A stretch of DNA of 64,000 nt from Pyxidicoccus xibeiensis (GTDB taxonomy: Bacteria; Myxococcota; Myxococcia; Myxococcales; Myxococcaceae): NCBI RefSeq assembly GCF_024198175.1, contig NZ_JAJVKV010000001.1, forward strand, positions 1,488,001 to 1,552,000, read 5' to 3'. Shown here one piece after another: positions 26,774 to 34,774 of the stretch (positions are counted from its first letter, which is position 1; each line of letters opens with the position of its first letter). The notes beneath the pieces are model-generated. The model was not told the DNA's origin and did not search any database. It worked only from the letters and a program-made list of their open reading frames with translations. Made by a program: the position numbers and the translations under genes.

Positions 26774-28333
26774 ATGCCCCGTATCGCGAGCACCGAAGTC
26801 GTGGTCCCCAAGTCGCTGTCGCTGGCGGAGCGCCAGCACCTGACGGACGCGCTGTACGCGGTCCACCAGCAGATTTTCGACGGCGTGGAGCGCGAGTCGT
26901 TCGCGAAGTACGTGGTGGAGTCGAAGGCGGAGCAGACCTGGATTCAGGTGCACAAGAACGAGGCGGGGGACATCGTCGGGTACTTCGCGCTGCACGTCTT
27001 CGAGAAGCCGCTGGGCGGCGAGACGACGGCGGTGTTTCGCGCGGAGGCGGGCTCGCTGAGGGCGTACCGGGGAGCGAACACCAACACGCGCTTCGGGCTG
27101 GCGCTGGTGCTGAAGTATCTGCTGAGGCACCCGGGCCGGCGGGCGTACTACATGGGCTCGCTGGTGCACCCGTCCAGCTACTCGATGCTGGCGAAGCACT
27201 GCGGGGAGATATGGCCGCGCCTCGGGCAGCCGGTGCCGTCGGAGCTGCTGACGTTCATGGACGGGCTGGCCACGGAGTTCGGCCTGGAGCGGGTGGACCC
27301 GGCCAACCCGCTGCTGCGCATGGTGGGCTGGCGCACGCGTGAGTCCGAGGTGGAGCAGGACTACTGGCGGCAGTGCGAGAAGCCGGCGGCGCGCTTCTTC
27401 CTCGAGGCGAACCCGGGCTACGCGGACGGGCACGGGCTGGTGACGCTGGTGCCGGCGACGGTGGCCAACGTCCTGAGCGTGCTGCGGGTGCTGAGCGGGC
27501 GCTCGCTGAGCAAGCCGGTGGACGCGGTGCGCGCCATGGCGCGGAGGATGCCGGGGAGCGCGCGGCTGCGGCGCTCGGAGGTGGCGCGTCAGCTCAAGGC
27601 GTCCGAGCTGTTCCGGAGCTTCGGCACGGAGGCGCTGGAGTCGCTGGCCGCGCGGGCCCAGGTGATGGAGCTGCCAGCGGGCCGCTACGTGTTCCGCAAG
27701 GGTGACGCGAGCGACGAGCTGTACCTGCTGGCGCGCGGCGCGGCCTACGTGCTGTCGGCGGAGTCCGGGAGTGGCGAAGAGGTGGTGAACCAGCTCGGCA
27801 GCGGGACGGTGTTCGGCGAGATTGCGATGCTGGGGGGCGAGCGTCGCTCGGCGTCGGTGCGCACGGCGGCGGCGTCCACGCTGGTGCGGATTCCGCGCGC
27901 GGCGCTGCAGCCGCTGCTGGAGGCGGACGCGGGGCTGCGGCGCGGCGTGTGGAGCACCTTCGCGGAGCGGCGCTTCGACGACCTGGTGCGGGGGATGAGC
28001 CGCTACGCGCACCTGGGCCGCAAGGCGCGGCTGGCGTGGCTGCGGCACGGCAAGCAGGTGGAGCTGGCGCCGAAGCAGGAGTGCGTGGTGGAGCCGGGCT
28101 CACACCTCCTGGTGCTGGCGGGCGCGGTGGAGCTGACGCACGCGGCGCCGAGGATGACGACGCGGGGCACGCTGCTGCTGGAGGTGGAGCGCCCGCTGCG
28201 AGTCATTGCCCAGGAGACCACGCAGCTCGTCATCCTGCCCCGCCTCGCGTCACCGGAGCTGCTGCGCTGGGTGGACACCGTGGCCCTCCCAGTGTCCCGC
28301 GAAGCGCTGGAGCAGCCGCGCGCGGTGGCGTGA
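26774..28333 (+). CDS. GNAT-like N-terminal region fused to a cyclic-nucleotide-binding domain
   Basis: 519 residues from the ATG at 26774, with GAGAGGAACCGCC upstream; a GTG six codons earlier is less likely. Residues about 20-210 resemble an N-acyltransferase fold (DIVGYFALHVFEK, FRAEAGSLRAYRGANT, GLALVLKYLLRHPGRRAYYMGSL). The second half holds a cNMP-binding domain at about 280-400: FRSFGTEALESLAARAQVMELPAGRYVFRKGD, then GTVFGEIAMLGGERRSASVRTA. The phosphate-binding-cassette GEIAxLxxxxRxAxxxA is intact, so ligand binding is likely. The C-terminal ~110 residues look like a second, degenerate cupin-like domain. A transferase controlled by cAMP or another nucleotide is a reasonable inference. 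It is transcribed alone, and the nearest gene downstream is convergent. Confidence 0.72.
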   Translation: MPRIASTEVVVPKSLSLAERQHLTDALYAVHQQIFDGVERESFAKYVVESKAEQTWIQVHKNEAGDIVGYFALHVFEKPLGGETTAVFRAEAGSLRAYRGANTNTRFGLALVLKYLLRHPGRRAYYMGSLVHPSSYSMLAKHCGEIWPRLGQPVPSELLTFMDGLATEFGLERVDPANPLLRMVGWRTRESEVEQDYWRQCEKPAARFFLEANPGYADGHGLVTLVPATVANVLSVLRVLSGRSLSKPVDAVRAMARRMPGSARLRRSEVARQLKASELFRSFGTEALESLAARAQVMELPAGRYVFRKGDASDELYLLARGAAYVLSAESGSGEEVVNQLGSGTVFGEIAMLGGERRSASVRTAAASTLVRIPRAALQPLLEADAGLRRGVWSTFAERRFDDLVRGMSRYAHLGRKARLAWLRHGKQVELAPKQECVVEPGSHLLVLAGAVELTHAAPRMTTRGTLLLEVERPLRVIAQETTQLVILPRLASPELLRWVDTVALPVSREALEQPRAVA

Positions 28334-28378
28334 GGCTCGTCCTGCGCACCGCACCGCGAGCAGCCGCGCGACGCCGGG

Positions 28379-29428
28379 CTACCTCGCGCCAGCAAACCAC
28401 TCCCACTCGTCGGGGTCCGCGGGGAAGGGCCGCTGCTCCCGCGCCGCGAGCACCTCGCGCCTCCACGTCTTGTAGCCGCCCGTGAGCCACCAGGCGCGGG
28501 TGATGGCCACGCGGTGGTAGGTCTCGAACCCCCGCAGCAGCGTCTGGTTCGCGGCGTCGATGTCCTTGGGGCCCTGGCGCGCGCGGAGGCGGGCCTCTGC
28601 GCCAATCGTGGCGGACTCGCGGCGCTGACCTCCGTGCATCACCGGCCGCTCCAGGACGGGCCAGAGCCCCAGCAGGGGAGGAGCCAGTCCTTCGAGCAGC
28701 GCCGCATGCAGCCGGTCATGCCCGTCCACCACCAGCCACTTGCCCACGAGCTGGACGTAGAGGAGCAGCACGGGCGGCAGCGTTCCGTCGCGAGCGTGCT
28801 TGCGCCACGCCTTCACCCGGCCGTCGCTCTCGGGAGAGGGCGCTCGGAGCGAGAGCACCGCGCCGCTCCGCACCTCGGGCCGCTCATCTCCCATCCAGTC
28901 CCAAGCCTCCGTCCAGAAGGGCTCGAAGCGAAGCGCCTTCTCCAGGGAGTGAGGCGCACCGGGCGTGTCGCCACCGTGAGCGGAGGGAATGCACGGATAG
29001 CGAGCGGCCTTGTCCGCCGGCACCGGAAGCAGGGGCCGCAGGCACCAGCGGCCGGAGTGCAGCAGGGAGTCTTCGGCGCGCTCCAGCTCCCGCACGAAGC
29101 GGTGGGACCAGGCGGTGTACCACTCCGCCGTCGCGGGAGCCGGGCGGACGTCCCGGACCTCCGGCGCGGTGATGGAGGGAAGGCGCCAGGGCATCGGTGC
29201 GGGCCCGCGAAGGAACCCACACTCCTCCCACCCTGAGTCGATGCGCGACCAGAGCAGCGGCTGTCCACCGCTCGTCAGGCGGAGCCGGGCGTAGGCGGCG
29301 GCCTCGACATGCAGGGACGGCCGCTGGCGCCAGCAGCCCACGAATGGGACGTCCAGCAGCAGGCCCGGCACGGCCGGAGCCAGGCGCCAGTCCGTGTCAT
29401 CGGGGCTCGGGGCGATTCGCGCGGACAT
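28379..29428 (-). CDS. Uncharacterised protein with a ParB/Srx-like DGHDRLHAA motif
   Basis: 349 residues from the ATG at 29428, with GGAGG about 7 nt upstream. It has no signal peptide. The best landmark is LYVQLVGKWLVVDGHDRLHAALLEGL in the last third, which resembles the DGHxRLxA core of ParB/sulfiredoxin-like domains that bind nucleotides. The rest is Trp/Arg/Pro-rich and unfamiliar to me; a Trp-rich C-terminus (WWLTGGYKTWRREVL ... DEWEWF) is notable. It is convergent with the GNAT-cNMP gene and lies next to the cysteine-rich gene on the same strand, separated by about 116 nt. No function is proposed beyond the possible ParB-like fold. Confidence 0.65.
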   Translation of the reverse strand: MSARIAPSPDDTDWRLAPAVPGLLLDVPFVGCWRQRPSLHVEAAAYARLRLTSGGQPLLWSRIDSGWEECGFLRGPAPMPWRLPSITAPEVRDVRPAPATAEWYTAWSHRFVRELERAEDSLLHSGRWCLRPLLPVPADKAARYPCIPSAHGGDTPGAPHSLEKALRFEPFWTEAWDWMGDERPEVRSGAVLSLRAPSPESDGRVKAWRKHARDGTLPPVLLLYVQLVGKWLVVDGHDRLHAALLEGLAPPLLGLWPVLERPVMHGGQRRESATIGAEARLRARQGPKDIDAANQTLLRGFETYHRVAITRAWWLTGGYKTWRREVLAAREQRPFPADPDEWEWFAGAR

Positions 29429-29544
29429 CCATCCACCTCCGGGTGCCCCAGCGACGCGCCCGGTCCGGAGGCTCTGACGCGGATGAAGCCACAACCCGGT
29501 GCCGCCGCGCACTCAAGTCCGGACTCCAGGGAGGACATGAGGCG

Positions 29545-30456
29545 CTACTGCTTCGGCCAGTAGTCGGGTTCGCAGAGGTAGGGGCTCCTGAGCTTCGACC
29601 TGCGGGTGCAGTGGAAGCCTGTGGTGCAGGCATCGGGAGCGTTCGGGTCGCAAGGGGGCTGGCACAGCGTTCGCGAGCAGGTGAGGCCGTCCGGGCAGGG
29701 CCCGCGTTTCCGGCCGCACCTGGGGAAGCACCGCATCCAGACTTCCGCCGGGCGCGAAGGCTCGAACCCCATGTCGCACTCCTGCGCCTCGGGGCAGGGG
29801 GTGTGCTGGCAGTCCGTGCCGTGGAGGACGGCGCACGCGGAGACACCGTTCTTGTGCCGGATGCACCGCTGGCCTTCGGGGCACCCACGGGTCTCACAAG
29901 TTGGCTGACAGAGGGGTTCCGGCTCCACGTCCCCACAGAAGAAGCCCTCCGGGCAGCTCGTGGCTTCATCCAGGCGGCAGGGCCGGCCACACCAGCCCAC
30001 CCGGTTCGCGCACAACAAGCCGGGCCGACACCCGTCACGGGGGTCCAGCGCGTGGTCCAGGCAGGCCTCCCCTTCCTGACGGACGCCCACGGCCACGCAC
30101 CGGCGCACCCGAGGCTCGCCATCCGGTTCGTTCAGGACGTGGCAACGCTGTCCCTCCAGGCACTGCGCGTCCGTCGTGCACTCGCTGTCGGTGCAGTAGC
30201 GCTGCCTGCGCTGGATGTCGCTGGCGCACGCCAGGGGCGCCTCACAGTCGGCGGGCTTCCTGCATTCACGGAGATACGTCAGCCGGCTCAGGCGCTCTTC
30301 GTACGAGAGCATGGGAACGGTGCCCACTCCGCCTGGCTGCGAAGATGTCCCCTGCGGCCTGTCATGCAGGGCGCTGCCCATGACCAGCACCAGGGGTAGC
30401 GGCAGCAGGAGGGCGATGAAAGCGCCCAGGGCGGTACGCCAGCTCACTCGAAGCAC
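29545..30456 (-). CDS. Secreted cysteine-rich protein, copy 1
   Basis: About 303 residues. The GTG at 30456 is chosen because GAGGAG lies 11 nt upstream in both copies of this gene; GTGs at 30468 and 30447 are alternatives. The N-terminus (SWRTALGAFIALLLPLPLVLVMGS) is a signal or anchor segment. The mature protein has many evenly spaced cysteines in repeats of the form CxxxxDCExPLxC, CTTDAQCLEGQRC, CRPGLLC, CPEGFFC and CPEGQRC, as in Dickkopf/EGF-like disulfide knots. It is therefore probably exported and disulfide-bonded. The end of the gene (DYWPKQ, stop) contains a CTACTG/CAGTAG inverted repeat. A near-copy lies at 33823-34734. Function unknown. Confidence 0.78.
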   Translation of the reverse strand: MLRVSWRTALGAFIALLLPLPLVLVMGSALHDRPQGTSSQPGGVGTVPMLSYEERLSRLTYLRECRKPADCEAPLACASDIQRRQRYCTDSECTTDAQCLEGQRCHVLNEPDGEPRVRRCVAVGVRQEGEACLDHALDPRDGCRPGLLCANRVGWCGRPCRLDEATSCPEGFFCGDVEPEPLCQPTCETRGCPEGQRCIRHKNGVSACAVLHGTDCQHTPCPEAQECDMGFEPSRPAEVWMRCFPRCGRKRGPCPDGLTCSRTLCQPPCDPNAPDACTTGFHCTRRSKLRSPYLCEPDYWPKQ

Positions 30457-30470
30457 CAACTGAGGCACTC
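29545..30470. repeat. Direct repeat, left copy (cysteine-rich gene)
   Basis: About 0.9 kb, homologous at DNA level to 33823-34751 in the same orientation. Homology includes the last codons of the small lipoprotein gene. The pair brackets the kinase and DUF2381 genes. Confidence 0.75.
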
Positions 30471-30656
30471 CTCACTGTCTTCCTTGCCCCTGCAATGCTC
30501 TTCGTAGAGCGACTGGTCACAGTTTCCCGTGTCCAGCCCCTCCTTGATGTCCTTGCGCATGGCCCGGTCGAGCGTGCCGTCCCGCCGGTGCGCGGTGGGG
30601 CAGCCCGACGTCAGGCTCAGCGTGAGCATCCCGAGACAGCAGGCCAACCGTCGCAT
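30444..30656 (-). CDS. Small cysteine-containing lipoprotein
   Basis: 70 residues from the ATG at 30656. The frame extends further upstream, but only the last 70 codons look real: MRRLACCLGMLTLSLTSGC is a lipoprotein signal with lipobox TSGC, and a G-rich site precedes the ATG. The mature part is short and charged with three to four cysteines (GNCDQ, EEHC, EECLSWCFE). Its 3' end overlaps the start region of the cysteine-rich gene that follows on the same strand, so the two are probably translated together. Outer-membrane lipoprotein by signal; role unknown. The second copy of the cysteine-rich gene keeps only the last codons of this gene. Confidence 0.65.
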   Translation of the reverse strand: MRRLACCLGMLTLSLTSGCPTAHRRDGTLDRAMRKDIKEGLDTGNCDQSLYEEHCRGKEDSEECLSWCFE

Positions 30657-30751
30657 TTGCGCCCCCCGGCACACGGCCAGCGTAGCACGCGTCAGGAACT
30701 GCGCCGCGGGAAGGCGCTTGCCGCCGGGTGACGAGCTCGCACCTGGGAGTC

Positions 30752-30760
30752 TGTTACCGT
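30752..30760 (+). promoter_or_regulatory. Extended -10-like element upstream of the kinase gene
   Basis: TGTTACCGT fits the TGNTANNNT pattern seen before other genes here. It is 85 nt from the GTG at 30846, a longer leader than usual. Confidence 0.25.
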
Positions 30761-30845
30761 CGCGCCGCGCGGTGCCCGTCTCTTCGCGAGCGGCCAGGCC
30801 CTCGGACGCCCTGGGGCGCCCTTTCATGGTGCTGGAGGAAGACCT

Positions 30846-32771
30846 GTGAGCGTGGCGACACCACCGCCCCTGCGGTCGGGAATGAGCTTGGGCGAACTGG
30901 TGATGGGGGAGCAGCTGGGCGCCGGTGGCTTCGGCACCGTGCACCTCGCGAGCCACGGGCCACTCCTCTTCGCGGTGAAGTTCCTGAACCTCCGGCGCGT
31001 GGGCGCGTGGCGGTGGCGCGAGGTGGACATCCTCAACCGCCTGGAGCATCCCAACGTGGTGCGGTTCCTGGGCTGCGGCTACTACCCGCTGGAGGCGCCC
31101 CGCTTCTTCTACATCGTCATGGAGTACGTGGAGGGCCGGCGGCTGGACCAGTGGGCGGACGCGGAGAACCCCACCGTGAGGAGGGCGGTGCGGGTGCTGG
31201 CGCAGCTGTCCCGCGCGCTGGAAGCCGTACACGAAGTGGGAGTGCTCCACCGCGACTTGAAGGAAGCCAACGTGCTGGTGGGCGCGAGCGACCACGTGAC
31301 GCTCATCGACTTCGGCATGGGAGGACACGAGGGCGCCGCGCCCGTGACGCCCCTGGGCCTGCCGCCGGGCACTCCTGCCTACCAGCCGCCGGAGGCCTGG
31401 GAGTACCGGAGCGCGGGCTACGAGCGACGGGAGTCGGTGCCCTATGAAGCCACGGTGCTGCACGACCTGTGGGCACTGGGCGTCATGCTCTACCGGCTGC
31501 TGACGGGGGCGCGGCCGTACGACACGGACCATCCAGAAGGTGTCAACGACCTGCTGGCGGGCCGCTGCAAGTCGGCGCGCGAGGTCAACGCGCGGGTGCC
31601 CGAGGCGCTGAGCACGCTGTGCCTGCGGTTGCTCGCCAGGGACGCGGAGAAGCGCCTCCAGAGCGCCGGGGAGGTCCGCGCCGCGCTGGAGGCGCTGCTG
31701 GCGGACGCAGGGCCGGAGTGGGACGTGACGTTGTGCGCGGCCTACGCGCCCGACAACCTCACCACCGACGGGGACAGCGAGGTGCCAGTGGACGTCGAAG
31801 CGGAGCTGGAGCGCTGGGTCCGCGAGCCCCTGCGCCCACCCCGGCGGGGCCCGCGTCCTCCGGTCGAATCACACGCCACCGAGGAAGCCCCGAGACTCGA
31901 TGCGCCTTCCGCCTCGGAGCGGGAAGCAGCGGGCGCTCCGAGGGAACCCTCCACCGGCCCCGCGACAGCCTCCTCCGGAAGCCCTCGCGCCCGGCTGTCG
32001 GGAAGGGTGTTGCTGGGGCTGGTGCTTCTCGTGCCGCTGCTGGCCGCGCTCGCCATGCTCCTTCCTCCGTGGGGACGCCCTGCGCCGGCTGCGGCGGGCC
32101 GGGAAGTGGCGCCCTCCGGGCAGGCGCCGGAAGCTGCGCGGGCCGTGGCTCGGCGAGCGCCGGAGGCCACCCCCGCGGCCGTCGACACCACCGCGACGCC
32201 ACCCCAGGAAGACACCGCCGTGAAGCCAGACGACACCACTCCCGCACCTCCGATGAAGACGCGGCCCCGGGGCATGAGTCCGCTGACGAAGGCGGTAGGC
32301 ACCGCCGCCAGCTGCGTCACCCTGGCCTGTGCTGGTGACGGCGGCGCCGGTGCCGGTGCCCAGGTGCGACCCGCGCCGCCGCTCAGCCCCGCCGCCTGCC
32401 CGGACGGCGCCGTGGAGGCCATGAAGCAGGAGCTGGACATCGCCGTGGGGGATAAGGGGCGTATCGTGCAGACACTCGGCGACAGGTATATCGACGTCCG
32501 GGTGGGCTGGCAGACGCTGCGCACGACCGACGCCTTCGGCGACATGCCGGAGGACACCCTGCTGTCCGGGCGCCTCATCGTCGGGGGCTGGCGTGTGTAC
32601 GGGCGCTTCACCGAGGCCCGGCTGCCGGACGGGCGTGTGTTCCCCGTGTGCATCGAGTTCGAGGAACCAGCGGAGGACGAGGCGGGGTTGGTCCTCCGGG
32701 ACGGCAGCACGCCCGTGGCGCCCCGAGTGCTCAACGCCGTGGACCTGCGGGCGGTGAAGCGCTTCCGGTAG
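30846..32771 (+). CDS. Membrane Ser/Thr protein kinase (Hanks type)
   Basis: 641 residues from a GTG at 30846 after GGAGGAAGACCT. The kinase domain (about 17-290) has the glycine loop GEQLGAGGFGTV (21-32), Lys45 in FAVKF, Glu59, HRDLKEANVL (HRD 135-137), DFG 155-157 and an APE-like PPEAWEY, so all catalytic residues are present. A Pro/Ala-rich linker leads to a transmembrane helix near 385-410. Beyond it a low-complexity region and a domain with three cysteines (SCVTLAC ... AACPDGAVEAMKQ) are predicted to lie outside the cytoplasm. This suggests a receptor kinase sensing an envelope signal. It is followed by a DUF2381 gene, a neighbourhood typical of Myxococcaceae. Start is GTG; no ATG nearby fits. 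Confidence 0.9.
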   Translation: MSVATPPPLRSGMSLGELVMGEQLGAGGFGTVHLASHGPLLFAVKFLNLRRVGAWRWREVDILNRLEHPNVVRFLGCGYYPLEAPRFFYIVMEYVEGRRLDQWADAENPTVRRAVRVLAQLSRALEAVHEVGVLHRDLKEANVLVGASDHVTLIDFGMGGHEGAAPVTPLGLPPGTPAYQPPEAWEYRSAGYERRESVPYEATVLHDLWALGVMLYRLLTGARPYDTDHPEGVNDLLAGRCKSAREVNARVPEALSTLCLRLLARDAEKRLQSAGEVRAALEALLADAGPEWDVTLCAAYAPDNLTTDGDSEVPVDVEAELERWVREPLRPPRRGPRPPVESHATEEAPRLDAPSASEREAAGAPREPSTGPATASSGSPRARLSGRVLLGLVLLVPLLAALAMLLPPWGRPAPAAAGREVAPSGQAPEAARAVARRAPEATPAAVDTTATPPQEDTAVKPDDTTPAPPMKTRPRGMSPLTKAVGTAASCVTLACAGDGGAGAGAQVRPAPPLSPAACPDGAVEAMKQELDIAVGDKGRIVQTLGDRYIDVRVGWQTLRTTDAFGDMPEDTLLSGRLIVGGWRVYGRFTEARLPDGRVFPVCIEFEEPAEDEAGLVLRDGSTPVAPRVLNAVDLRAVKRFR

Positions 32772-32856
32772 TCAGCCCGGGCGGATGCCGCGGCGGGCAT
32801 GGTAGGAGACGACGTCCCCGCTCCCCTGTCCCTGGCCCGACCTCGGAGGTCGCTCC

Positions 32857-33768
32857 GTGCCCTGCCCCACCGCCGCCCTTGCCCTGCTGCTGCCCCTGCT
32901 GGCGGGAGGCGCGGCCCCACTGGAAGCCGCCGGGTGGGAGGTGGCGGGCGTGCGTCACGTTCCCCTGGGGGCGGTCGCGACCGAGACAGCCACCGAGGTC
33001 CGCGTCAGCCCCGGCCGCGTCACGAACCTGCTGTTCGACTCGCCGCTGGCGGACGTGGAGCTGGAGGGACGCGAGCGCTTCACGCGGGTGCGCGTACTGG
33101 AAGACTCGCTGCTCCTGGTGCCCTCGGAGCGGGTGACGCCAGGCGAGCGGCTGAAGTTGACGGTGCGCTTCCAGGATGATGGCGCGCTGCCCCGGGGCGC
33201 GGACTTCGTGCTGGTGGCGCACGCGTCGCTGGCCGAGCAGCAGGTGGAGGTGCTGCGGCGCCCGCGCACGCTGGCCTCCTTCCAGCAAGAGGCACTCGCG
33301 GCGCGGGACGCCCTGCGCAGGTGCGAGGGCACCCTGGAGGGGCTGCGAGCGGAGTTGGGGCGGCCGGAGGGGCTCGCGGGGATTCTCGCGGCGCGTCTGC
33401 TGGACGAGAGCGGCATCGCGGCGCGCAAAATCATCAACGAAGCGGTTCCGCGCGCCAGAGACGTGCCCAGGGTCGTTCGCGCCACCACCTACCGGTCCGC
33501 GCTCTGGGTGGCGGTGGAGGTGGAGGTGAACAACACGGACGCCACCCGGCCCTGGCGGGTGGCTGGCGCGGCGCTGCTGGGCGGGGAGGGCTCGGCGCCA
33601 GTCCGGCTCATCCCCTGGCAGGAGACGCCCATCCCCGCCGGGAAGAAGGGACGCATCATCATGCAGGCGCGAGTCCAGGACCTGCGCCAGGGCCCCTTCA
33701 CACTCAGCCTGTGGGAAGCGGAGGCGGGAGGCCACACCGTCATGCTGCGCAACGTCAACTTCCCCTGA
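32857..33768 (+). CDS. DUF2381 (TIGR02268-type) secreted protein
   Basis: 303 residues from a GTG at 32857 with GGAGGT 6 nt upstream. The N-terminus is a signal peptide (LALLLPLLAGGAAPLEA). The body has the features I associate with the Myxococcus paralogous family DUF2381: VSPGRVTNLLFDSPL, a PGERLKLTVRFQDDGALP strand pair, a central helix (SFQQEALAARDALRRCEGTLEGLRAEL), then ALWVAVEVEVNNTDATRPW and a C-terminal SLWEAEAGGHTVMLRNVNFP. Function is unknown; members are exported and often sit beside Ser/Thr kinases. It follows the kinase after 85 nt in the same direction and may supply or bind the kinase's external signal (inference). Convergent with the next gene. Confidence 0.88.
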   Translation: MPCPTAALALLLPLLAGGAAPLEAAGWEVAGVRHVPLGAVATETATEVRVSPGRVTNLLFDSPLADVELEGRERFTRVRVLEDSLLLVPSERVTPGERLKLTVRFQDDGALPRGADFVLVAHASLAEQQVEVLRRPRTLASFQQEALAARDALRRCEGTLEGLRAELGRPEGLAGILAARLLDESGIAARKIINEAVPRARDVPRVVRATTYRSALWVAVEVEVNNTDATRPWRVAGAALLGGEGSAPVRLIPWQETPIPAGKKGRIIMQARVQDLRQGPFTLSLWEAEAGGHTVMLRNVNFP

Positions 33769-33822
33769 GTGGACGCGAACCGTGTCTCCCAAACGCGGGC
33801 TCCCGAGAGAAGACCTTGGGCA

Positions 33823-34734
33823 CTACTGCTTCGGCCAGTAGTCGGGTTCGCAGAGGTAGGGGCTCCTGAGCTTCGACCTGCGGGTGCAGTGATAGCCTTT
33901 GGCGCAGGTGTCGGGGGCGTTCGGGTCGCAGGGAGGCTGGCACACCCCGCGGTCGCAGATGAGTCCGTCCGGGCAGGGGGCGCGCTTGCCGCCGCATTCA
34001 GGGAAGCACCGCATCCAGACCTCCGCCGGGCGGGAAGACTCGATGTCGACCTCACACTCGTGTGCCTCGGGACAGGGCGTGTGCTGGCAGTCGGTGCCGT
34101 GGACGACGGCGCACATGGAGACACCGTCCTCGTGCCGGATACACCGCTGGCCCTCCGGGCATCCGCGCGCCTCACAGGTTGGCAAGCAGTAGCGTCCCTG
34201 CTCCGCGTTCGCGCAGAAGAAGCCCTCCGAGCAGTGTATGGCTTCGTCCAGGCCACAGGGGCGGCTACACCAGCCCACCTTGCTTGAGCACGACAGGCCG
34301 GGCCGGCAAGCATCACGGGGATCCAACGCGTGGTCCAGGCAGGCCTCACCTTCCTGACGGACACCCACGGCCACGCACCAGCGCACCTGGAGCCCTTTCC
34401 AGGGAGTGGCCAAGTCGTGACAGCGCTGTCCCTCCAAGCACTGCGCATCCGTCGTGCAGTGGCTGTCGGTGCAGTACTTCTGCCTGCGCTGGAGGTCCAT
34501 GAAGCACGCCAGGGGCGCCTCGCAGTCAGCGTGCTTCCTGCATTCACGGTGGTACGTCAGCCGACTCAGGCGCTCCTCATACGAGAGCATGGGGACGGTA
34601 CGTGCCGCGCCTGGCCGCGAAGAAGACTCTCCTTGCCTGTCATGCAGGACGCTGCCCATGACCAGCACCAGGGGTAGCGGGAGCAGGAGGGCGATGAAAG
34701 CGCCCAGGGCAGTACGCCAGCTCACTCGAAGCAC
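33823..34734 (-). CDS. Secreted cysteine-rich protein, copy 2
   Basis: About 303 residues, with the GTG at 34734 chosen to match copy 1; a GTG at 34755 is also in frame. The signal/anchor, cysteine spacing and C-terminus (PYLCEPDYWPKQ) are nearly the same as in copy 1 (29545-30456). The last ~65 bases of the two genes are essentially identical. Differences cluster in the middle, around the GFFCAN and CEVDIE segments. It is on the same strand as copy 1, so the kinase and DUF2381 genes lie between direct repeats. Unlike copy 1, it has no complete lipoprotein gene upstream. Export and disulfide bonding are inferred from sequence; function unknown. Confidence 0.78.
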   Translation of the reverse strand: MLRVSWRTALGAFIALLLPLPLVLVMGSVLHDRQGESSSRPGAARTVPMLSYEERLSRLTYHRECRKHADCEAPLACFMDLQRRQKYCTDSHCTTDAQCLEGQRCHDLATPWKGLQVRWCVAVGVRQEGEACLDHALDPRDACRPGLSCSSKVGWCSRPCGLDEAIHCSEGFFCANAEQGRYCLPTCEARGCPEGQRCIRHEDGVSMCAVVHGTDCQHTPCPEAHECEVDIESSRPAEVWMRCFPECGGKRAPCPDGLICDRGVCQPPCDPNAPDTCAKGYHCTRRSKLRSPYLCEPDYWPKQ

Positions 34735-34751
34735 CGACGGAGACACTCCTC
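34722..34751 (-). pseudogene. Remnant of the small lipoprotein gene (last 9 codons)
   Basis: Read on the minus strand this gives EECLRRCFE and a stop, against EECLSWCFE and a stop at the end of the intact lipoprotein gene (30444-30656). Upstream of it the frame is closed by a stop at 34754-34752, and similarity ends just before the DUF3883-like gene. Confidence 0.6.
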
Positions 34752-34774
34752 TCACGGCCCCAGCGCGCTACCAC

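Larger units (their letters stand above)
33823..34751. repeat. Direct repeat, right copy (cysteine-rich gene)
   Basis: Right copy of the repeat whose left copy is 29545-30470. Identity is highest at the 3' end of the gene (33826-33890). Confidence 0.75.

Noticed and set aside
29197-30399. 400-codon plus-strand frame opposite the cysteine-rich gene
   Set aside because: The minus strand shows a signal peptide and regular cysteine motifs repeated in a paralogue.
30657-31532. Upstream extension of the small lipoprotein frame
   Set aside because: It runs antisense through the kinase gene; the lipoprotein signal begins at 30656.
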